From JAOZHU01 sp964632845 (GTDB lineage: Archaea; Thermoproteota; Bathyarchaeia; Bathyarchaeales; Bathycorpusculaceae), in the NCBI GenBank assembly GCA_964632845.1, contig CAZWDU010000024.1, positions 1 to 19,680 of the forward strand: a stretch of 19,680 nucleotides of DNA, given 5' to 3'. Numbering within the stretch: position 1 is the stretch's first letter; each line of letters opens with the position of its first letter. This document shows positions 14,480 to 19,680 of this stretch, piece after piece. The position numbers and the translations under genes were made by a program. The notes below the pieces were generated by a model. It did no database searches. It was given only the letters and a program-made list of their open reading frames with translations, and was not told the DNA's origin.

Positions 14480-14515
14480 TAAACCTTATTAATACTTTAT
14501 GTTTATAAAGTAAAC
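14480..14515. promoter_or_regulatory. 36-bp divergent promoter element, copy 2
   Basis: Matches 8562-8597 at 33 of 36 bases. It contains TATTAATA and GTTTATAAAGTAAAC, the latter an inverted repeat with a TATA-like centre. On the plus strand the TTTATAAAG lies ~20-25 bp from the Lrp TTG start, so that mRNA would be leaderless; on the minus strand TATTAATA or CTTTATAAA could serve mrp. A regulator bound here would affect both genes. Confidence 0.65.
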
Positions 14516-14526
14516 AGGCGAATGGT

Positions 14527-15096
14527 TTGGACGATGTTGACAAAAAAATAATCGCGCAGCTTCAAGCAGACGGGCGAACAACATTACAGGATTTAGCTAA
14601 AACCGTAGGTTTCACAAGCATGGGCGTCAAGAAGAGACTGGAGAAGCTTGTGGAAACAGGCATGATTAAAGTGTCCGCTTTGATCAATCCGAACGCGCTT
14701 AAGTTGCATCCGGCAATCGTGATGTTGGAAATGGAAAGCGCTGAAGCAATGCAGAAACTGCTTGACAGGTTTGAAGATTGCCCTAGGGTAATTCAGATTT
14801 TCAAAACTATAGGCGGCTACAACTTAATCGCTCTTGTGGTTGCGGAAACTCGGGAAACGCTTGAGAGCATATCAATGGAGAAATGTTCTTTGCGGTGCAG
14901 TCAAGGAATACGCAGGTCAGAATTCTACCCCATAAGCGACACGTATTTTTCTCCTTTCCTTCAGGTAAGAGAAGGCTTAGCGCATAAAGGACGCAAAGTA
15001 ACCCCGTGCAATGTTGACTGCGACCCGTGCAACCGATACGAAAACCAGAAGTGTGTTGGTTGTCCAACGACGAACAAGTACAGGGGCTCCCTATAG
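14527..15096 (+). CDS. Lrp/AsnC-type regulator with cysteine-rich C-terminal tail
   Basis: 189 aa. A winged helix (DKKIIAQLQADGRTTLQDLA, KTVGFTSMGVKKRLEKLVET) is followed by an Lrp RAM-like domain (~60-118, containing IQIFKTIGGYNLIALVV). Beyond this the protein is unusual: C120 and C124, then a tail with C161, C165, C168, C176 and C179 (CNVDCDPCNRYENQKCVGC), enough for a zinc site or an iron-sulfur cluster. A metal- or cluster-sensing regulator of the divergent mrp operon is a reasonable inference. TTG start at 14527; no Shine-Dalgarno site, but a TATA box ~20-25 bp upstream, so leaderless. The COG1237 gene follows 18 bp after the stop. Confidence 0.82.
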   Translation: MDDVDKKIIAQLQADGRTTLQDLAKTVGFTSMGVKKRLEKLVETGMIKVSALINPNALKLHPAIVMLEMESAEAMQKLLDRFEDCPRVIQIFKTIGGYNLIALVVAETRETLESISMEKCSLRCSQGIRRSEFYPISDTYFSPFLQVREGLAHKGRKVTPCNVDCDPCNRYENQKCVGCPTTNKYRGSL

Positions 15097-15114
15097 CAGT
15101 TGGAAGGTTACTGC

Positions 15115-16101
15115 ATGAGCGCGATTGAGCGTGCGCAGTTCAAGATTGCGGAAGCTGATGGTTTAGAAATTCTCAGTTTGGTAGATAACTCGTTGGATTT
15201 TCTCTCCACGTCCAGCAGGAAAGAGGTGCAGTTGTTTAGGCAATGGACAAAAAAGCGTAACGGAAAAGAAGAAGCACGAACACACGCCAATTTGCCTTTT
15301 GCGGAACACGGCTTTTCAATGCTTATCCGCATCTTAAAAGGCAAAAAGACGCATTGCATCTTGTTTGATACTGGCTGCAGTTCTGAAGGCGTTGTGGAAA
15401 ACGCGGAACGCTTGGGTGTAGACCTGAAAGAAGTGGAATGCATAGTCTTGTCGCATGGACATTATGACCATTTCGGCGGGCTTCTATCCGCATTGAAGGC
15501 GGTTGGCAAAGTTAAGTTGCCTGTGATAGTTCACGAGGACATGTTCAAAGCGAGAGGCACAGCTAAGCACAGCGGCAAAGTTCGCGGGTACCCAGAATTT
15601 CCATTAGAACAACTCGTGAAATCGGCGCAGTTGATTGTTACAAAGCAGCCTTTTCTGTTTGCTGAAGACTTGCTGCTTGTAACGGGTGAAATTCCACGTG
15701 AAACAAGCTTTGAGAAAGGTTACCTGCAACATAGAACTAGGGTTAAGGGATCGTGGCAGGCTGATCCGTGGATTTGGGATGACCGCGCAATCGCCTTTAA
15801 CGTTAAAGAGAAAGGCTTAGTCGTCATTTTAGGTTGTGCTCACGCTGGGGTAATCAACAGCGTATCGTATGCGCAACAAATCAGTGGCGGTGTGGACGTG
15901 TATGCGGTGCTTGGAGGTTTTCACTTGGCGGGGAAAGAGGGCGAGAAAAGAATTGGGCAAACGGTGAAGGCGCTTAAGCGGTTTAATCCTAAGTTGGTGG
16001 CGCCTTCGCATTGCACTGGTTGGCGAGCCATGTGTACTGTGGCAAAGGCTTTGCCTGATGCTTTCGTGTGGAACAGTGTTGGGAGCTTCTACCAGCTTTA
16101 G
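15115..16101 (+). CDS. COG1237 metallo-beta-lactamase-fold hydrolase
   Basis: 328 aa. The metal motif SHGHYDH (113-119) is followed by FGGLLSALKAV; downstream are ILGCAHAGVINSV, AVLGGFHLAG and APSHCTGW, which are characteristic of COG1237, the group that includes the 7,8-dihydropterin-6-methyl-4-(beta-D-ribofuranosyl)aminobenzene 5'-phosphate synthase of methanopterin synthesis (MJ0301). A role in tetrahydromethanopterin synthesis is possible, but COG1237 is broader and the substrate is not shown. The frame opens at TTG 15100; ATG 15115 after GGAAGG is preferred. It follows the Lrp gene closely and is probably co-transcribed. Confidence 0.82.
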   Translation: MSAIERAQFKIAEADGLEILSLVDNSLDFLSTSSRKEVQLFRQWTKKRNGKEEARTHANLPFAEHGFSMLIRILKGKKTHCILFDTGCSSEGVVENAERLGVDLKEVECIVLSHGHYDHFGGLLSALKAVGKVKLPVIVHEDMFKARGTAKHSGKVRGYPEFPLEQLVKSAQLIVTKQPFLFAEDLLLVTGEIPRETSFEKGYLQHRTRVKGSWQADPWIWDDRAIAFNVKEKGLVVILGCAHAGVINSVSYAQQISGGVDVYAVLGGFHLAGKEGEKRIGQTVKALKRFNPKLVAPSHCTGWRAMCTVAKALPDAFVWNSVGSFYQL

Positions 16102-16197
16102 GAGGCACGTGAGGCGATTATTGCCGTGTTACGTGAAGAGTTAAATAATATTTTACGTTCAACTAGCCAGTTGCCGATTCAATGGGAGTAGAACAGT

Positions 16198-17265
16198 TTG
16201 AAGAGTAAAGGACCTTTGTTTATTGTGCCTTGGCGATGCACTTTTGCCTGTGACAGCAACTGCGCACACTGTGCTTCCGCAGGAAAACCGCCTGTTCCAG
16301 ACGAAGTTAACACCGCAGACGCCATGCGCATAGTTGACCAGATATACGATTTCGGAGCAACTTATCTTGGAATAAACGGTGGAGAACCGTTCCTGCGCAA
16401 GGACTTCTTCCAGATAGTGAACTACGCCAAAAAAATCGGCTTAAACGTAAGCATGATTACAGATGGACACTTGCTTGATGACGCAGCCTTCGAGAACCTA
16501 GTTAAGATTGAAGCTAGCGTGTCAATCAGCATTGACGGCGCTGAGAAAGCAAACGATGCAATCCGCGGAAAAGGCTCATACGCTAAAGCCGTTGACGCAA
16601 TCAAGAAGTTCTCCCGAGAGAAACTGCTGAACTGTCTAGTGTACACCTTCGCTAACCTAGACGATGGAACAACAAACGTAGACACCGAAGACTTCACCCA
16701 CGTAATCAATCTAGCGCAACAATACGGCGCAAAATGGACGGTCTTCCACGGATTCATCCCCTACAGCAGCGCAGAAGCCAGTCTCAAAGCAAATCCCTCA
16801 CCACAGCAATATGAGTGGGCTTGGAACAAACTCTACGACTTACGCACAGTATACAAAGGCAAACCTGATGTCAACGTGTACGATCCGTTTTTCGCCCGTA
16901 TAGCAAAACAAAGAGGAATGCCAAACTTCAATGACTGGTACGAAAACTTCTTCTTGGGCAGATGCTGGTTCGGGAAATTCATGAGCATAGCTGAAAACGG
17001 TGATGCAATTCCATGCAGCTTCAACGATGTGCACAGGTTCGGAAACGTCAAAGACAAACCGTTAAAAGCTATTTGGGACGACTTACAAACTTCGGAGTTC
17101 TTCGCGAAAGTCCGAGACAAAAACAACATTAAAGGCAAATGCGGAGTGTGCGAGTACAAAGAAATCTGTGGAGGATGCCGCACATCAGCGTACTTCTTCA
17201 CAGGCGACGTTCTCGAGGCTGACCCCAGATGCGGCTACATTCCGAAGGCGCTGAGAGAAAAATAG
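16198..17265 (+). CDS. Radical SAM / SPASM-domain enzyme
   Basis: 355 aa. The radical SAM cluster is C18, C22, C25 (CDSNCAHC, the CX3CX2C spacing) and the AdoMet-binding motif is NGGEP (60-64). The C-terminal SPASM region carries C256, C273, C315, C318, C324, C327 and C345, enough for auxiliary [4Fe-4S] clusters. Such enzymes modify peptides or build cofactors (PqqE, AhbD and relatives); the exact reaction cannot be named. It lacks the NifX domain and residues expected of NifB. Start TTG at 16198, with a TATA-like AATAATATTTTA at ~16143-16154 suggesting its own promoter. Converges on the flavodoxin gene, with 5 bp between the stops. Confidence 0.87.
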   Translation: MKSKGPLFIVPWRCTFACDSNCAHCASAGKPPVPDEVNTADAMRIVDQIYDFGATYLGINGGEPFLRKDFFQIVNYAKKIGLNVSMITDGHLLDDAAFENLVKIEASVSISIDGAEKANDAIRGKGSYAKAVDAIKKFSREKLLNCLVYTFANLDDGTTNVDTEDFTHVINLAQQYGAKWTVFHGFIPYSSAEASLKANPSPQQYEWAWNKLYDLRTVYKGKPDVNVYDPFFARIAKQRGMPNFNDWYENFFLGRCWFGKFMSIAENGDAIPCSFNDVHRFGNVKDKPLKAIWDDLQTSEFFAKVRDKNNIKGKCGVCEYKEICGGCRTSAYFFTGDVLEADPRCGYIPKALREK

Positions 17266-17270
17266 CGCAC

Positions 17271-17810
17271 TCAGAGTAGCTTGGCAGCAACGGCTTCAGC
17301 GTCTTTCCTGATTTTTGCTAAGTCCTGCTCAGTTGGTTTTCCGCGGATGTCGCCCATTCTGCCTTTGGTGCTGTTTTCCAAGTTGCCGTGGAATTCGCTT
17401 AGGATGTACCATTCGTCTAGGACTGCGAATCCGAGGTGTTCGAAGAATTGGCGCATGTATTTGCCTGCTGGTGTGGCTTCGTCGAGTCCTGTGTGTGGAC
17501 CTGAATAGGTGCAGAAGATTAGGGCATATTTTCCGGGGATTTTTGGGGCGGTTGGTTTGATTTTGCCTTGTTGGCGGTATTTGGATAGTTTGGTTTTTAG
17601 GAAGTCGTCTAGTGGTTTTGCTATATGCCATTGTAGGGAAGGTGAGCCAACGCATACTAAGTCATAATCGAAGTAGTCTAGGTCTGCTGCTTCTGCGGGT
17701 TTTTTCAGTGTGACTTTGACGTTTGCGGTTTCTAATCCTTCTTTTATGGCTAACGCCGCTTTCGCGGTGTTTCCAGTGCTTGACCAGTAAACAATTAAGG
17801 CTGTTTTCAT
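17271..17810 (-). CDS. Flavodoxin-family protein
   Basis: 179 aa. ALIVYWSSTGNTAKAALAIK holds the FMN phosphate loop (SSTGNT); YDLVCVGSPSLQWHIAKPLD and ALIFCTYSGPHTGLDEATPA are the next flavin-contacting loops. It fits a cytoplasmic FMN electron carrier or NAD(P)H-oxidoreductase-like flavodoxin. AGGTGA precedes the start; TTG and ATG are adjacent and the ATG at 17810 is taken. Being next to a radical SAM enzyme it might supply its electrons, but the two genes are convergent, so this is weak. Confidence 0.87.
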   Translation of the reverse strand: MKTALIVYWSSTGNTAKAALAIKEGLETANVKVTLKKPAEAADLDYFDYDLVCVGSPSLQWHIAKPLDDFLKTKLSKYRQQGKIKPTAPKIPGKYALIFCTYSGPHTGLDEATPAGKYMRQFFEHLGFAVLDEWYILSEFHGNLENSTKGRMGDIRGKPTEQDLAKIRKDAEAVAAKLL

Positions 17811-17939
17811 CAAATTTCACCTGTCGTTCTCTGAAGTGTTGGGGTAGGAAGCTATTCTGGTAGAAACGGAGCAGAAAATAAAAGTGTAACTGTTCACTGT
17901 GAGCTATTTTGGATGGAAATCGTGATGTTAAGCGGTAAG

Positions 17940-18305
17940 CTACCATTTTGTCAGGTACGTTTTGCCGTCTTCTTTGAATGCGCGAATTAACTCGCAGTGC
18001 CGTAGAATGGCAAATTGCTGTTCCAGTTCTTCAGGTTTAATCTTGATAGCTGCTAACAGTTCTTCTCGGGTGACTTTGCCCTTTTCTTCGATTACGCGGT
18101 AAATTTGCCGTTGCAGTTCCGTTAAACCCTCTGCGCCTGTTTGACCAAGCTGTTTCCTAACGGACAAGGCTGCTGCTACTGCCATGGGGTCGCAGGCTTT
18201 AGGCGGGTTTGTCAAGTAAAAGTAGCAGTCTTCGCACACGGTTTTTCCGTGGAAATCGTAGCTTTCGCCTTCGTTAAGCGATAATCCGCAGCGTTCACAG
18301 TTCAT
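17940..18305 (-). CDS. Zinc-ribbon / winged-helix regulator
   Basis: 121 aa. The N-terminus has a LIM-like zinc site with C3, C6, C24, C27 (CERCG then CEDC), followed by YLTNPPKACDP and a C-terminal winged helix (~60-121, LTELQRQIYRVIEEKGKVTR, EELLAAIKIKPEELEQQFAI). Similar small proteins occur in bacteria and archaea without a firm function; a DNA- or RNA-binding regulator is inferred. ATG at 18305, immediately upstream of which no clear Shine-Dalgarno site is visible. Upstream gene is divergent. Confidence 0.8.
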   Translation of the reverse strand: MNCERCGLSLNEGESYDFHGKTVCEDCYFYLTNPPKACDPMAVAAALSVRKQLGQTGAEGLTELQRQIYRVIEEKGKVTREELLAAIKIKPEELEQQFAILRHCELIRAFKEDGKTYLTKW

Positions 18306-18426
18306 TGTTAGCTAAAACCTCATGTTACTGTATGCTTTTTCGCGCTTATTTTTGTTGCTCTTTTGGCGTCAGAGCCGTTAAGCCTTAATAGTTTGGGTGG
18401 TTAGAAAAATTTGTAGTTGTGACAGC

Positions 18427-19680
18427 ATGAGCGGTAGGGAAGAGCATAGGGCGCTGAAGCCGTATTTGGGTTTCTGGAGTGCCATAGCCATAAACGTAGG
18501 TGCCATAATCGGCGGCGGAATCTTCGTTGTGACGGGCATTGCAGCGGGCTTGGCTGGTTCAGCGCTTGTGGTGTCTATGGTTGTTGCGGCGGTTATTGCG
18601 GTGTTCACGGCTTTAAGTTTTGCCGAGTTGACGGCGTGGCAACCTGCGGAGGGCAGCGTTTACGCTTATGCGAGCCAGTTGCTTTCGCCGTTTTCGGGTT
18701 TTTTGACGGGCTGGATGTGGATTGTGTCTAACACTTTTGCGGGGGCAGCGGTTGCGTTGGGCTTTGCGTATTATTTGGCTGCGGCGTTTCCTGCTTTGCC
18801 TGTTAATGTTGTTGCGGCGGTGATTTGTGTGGCGTTTACGGCGCTTAATTTTGTGGGGATTAAGCAGTCAGCGTTGTTTAACAATGTACTTGTTGCTGTT
18901 AAGCTGGTTATCTTGGGGTTCTTTGTGGTGTTTGGCTTGCTCCACGTTAACTCTGCCAATTTCATGCCATTCACGCCTTTTGACAGCGGTGTGCTTTATG
19001 GCGCGTATTTCATTTTCTTTGCTTATGGCGGTTTCGCGAGAGTAGCTGTTGTGGCAGAGGAAGTTAAGGATTCTAAGCGGGTTGTGCCTAAGGCTGTGTT
19101 GTTGTCGCTGGCTATTTCCACTTTAGTGTACGTTCTTGTGGGTATGGTGGCTGTGGGGCTTGCGGGTTCCGCTGAGCTTGCAACGTCGAATTCGCCGTTA
19201 ACTGATGCAGTTGGCGCTACTGGAAGCTCAGTGGCTATGCAGGTGATGTCTTTTGGCGGTTTGGTGGCGACAGCCAGCGTTTTGCTTACGTCTGTTTTAG
19301 GTGTTTCGAGGGTGGCTTATGCGATGGCTAGGCGGAAGGACATGCCGCAAGCTTTAAGCAAGTTGCATGGGAAGTTTGGTACGCCTTATTATTCAATTTG
19401 GATAGCTGGAGGCGTGATGGCTTTGCTGGTTTTGTTTGTGGATTTGACGCAGGTTGTAGCGGTAAGCACTTTTGCTATTCTTTTTTATTATGCTGTTGCG
19501 AATTTGGCGGCGTTCAAACTGAATAACGCTAAAAGACGGTATCATAAGCTGGTGCATGTGCTGGGGTTAGTTACTTGTTTGGTGTTTTTGGCGTTCAGCA
19601 TTTTTGCTTCAACGCAAGCGTGGATAGTTGGCGTCACATGCCTGATTGCAGGAGTAGCGCTTTACGGTGCTAAAAAATAC
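18427..19680 (+). CDS. APC-family amino acid permease (partial)
   Basis: 418 codons are present and the frame is open to the window edge, so the C-terminus is missing. GAIIGGGIFVVTG (25-37) is the substrate/ion-binding unwound helix of the amino acid-polyamine-organocation family; SFAELTAWQPAEGSVYAYA follows as expected, and roughly ten or more membrane helices can be traced, with AYGGFARVAVVAEEVKDSKR as the conserved central loop. It imports or exchanges amino acids at the cell membrane. ATG at 18427; no Shine-Dalgarno site, with TTAAGCCTTAATA ~35-50 bp upstream, so probably leaderless or nearly so. Divergent from the zinc-ribbon gene. Confidence 0.9.
   Translation, partial: MSGREEHRALKPYLGFWSAIAINVGAIIGGGIFVVTGIAAGLAGSALVVSMVVAAVIAVFTALSFAELTAWQPAEGSVYAYASQLLSPFSGFLTGWMWIVSNTFAGAAVALGFAYYLAAAFPALPVNVVAAVICVAFTALNFVGIKQSALFNNVLVAVKLVILGFFVVFGLLHVNSANFMPFTPFDSGVLYGAYFIFFAYGGFARVAVVAEEVKDSKRVVPKAVLLSLAISTLVYVLVGMVAVGLAGSAELATSNSPLTDAVGATGSSVAMQVMSFGGLVATASVLLTSVLGVSRVAYAMARRKDMPQALSKLHGKFGTPYYSIWIAGGVMALLVLFVDLTQVVAVSTFAILFYYAVANLAAFKLNNAKRRYHKLVHVLGLVTCLVFLAFSIFASTQAWIVGVTCLIAGVALYGAKKY

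Noticed and set aside
16198..17265. Radical SAM gene as nifB, given the NifX/NifU neighbours
   Set aside because: It has a SPASM-type cysteine-rich C-terminus and no NifX domain; the motif layout does not fit NifB.
1..19680. tRNA, rRNA, CRISPR arrays, insertion sequences
   Set aside because: Scanned for tRNA-like GGTTCGA-type arms, regularly spaced direct repeats and transposase motifs; none convincing, though a covariance-model search could not be run.

Overview
The window reads as a gene-dense piece of an archaeal chromosome. It carries CdvA/CdvB/CdvC (ESCRT-type) division genes with archaeal-type TATA boxes. Shine-Dalgarno sequences resemble GGAGGTGA, and TTG or GTG starts are common. CdvA is known from the TACK lineages, so a TACK archaeon is well supported. 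Bathyarchaeia is my best guess, from the mix of Cdv genes, a COG1237 hydrolase, NosD-like surface protein debris and MinD-ferredoxin/NifX genes, but this is inference. No tRNA, rRNA, CRISPR array, transposase or integrase was seen.

Layout. (1) 1-2764, minus strand: a division cluster read as cdvB paralog, cdvA, cdvB with a winged helix, then cdvC, which is cut by the window edge after its MIT domain. (2) 2992-4643: a two-helix membrane peptide, a GYD-domain protein and an OB-fold protein. (3) 4841-7003: a divergent DUF134 regulator and DUF5320 protein around an operator-like palindrome, then a NifX-type protein, a three-cysteine peroxiredoxin and a small winged-helix protein. (4) About 7058-9830, minus strand: an eroded stretch with a membrane-anchored glycosidase-like protein, a frameshifted isoprenylcysteine-methyltransferase-like gene and a 5'-truncated NosD-type remnant. 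(5) 9912-10193: a stand-alone encapsulin-type ferritin-like domain. (6) 10330-14444, minus strand: a run of Mrp ATPase, two NifX-type proteins, a NifU/IscU-like scaffold and two MinD-ferredoxin ATPases. (7) 14527-17265, plus strand: an Lrp-type regulator with a cysteine-rich tail, a COG1237 metallo-hydrolase and a radical SAM/SPASM enzyme. (8) 17271-19680: a flavodoxin, a zinc-ribbon/winged-helix protein and an APC permease that runs off the window.

Working together. Regions 3, 5 and 6 look like iron, iron-sulfur or metal-cluster handling: carrier ATPases, scaffold, NifX-type cluster binders, a ferritin-like protein and a peroxiredoxin. No nitrogenase structural gene, nifB or nifE/N is visible, so the client of this machinery is unknown. 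The Mrp/Lrp divergent promoter carries a 36-bp element that recurs, with 33 of 36 bases identical, at 8562-8597 in front of the glycosidase-like gene. That repeat, the cysteine-tailed Lrp regulator, the nitrogenase-free cofactor-like operon and the shell-less encapsulin ferritin domain are the most interesting points.
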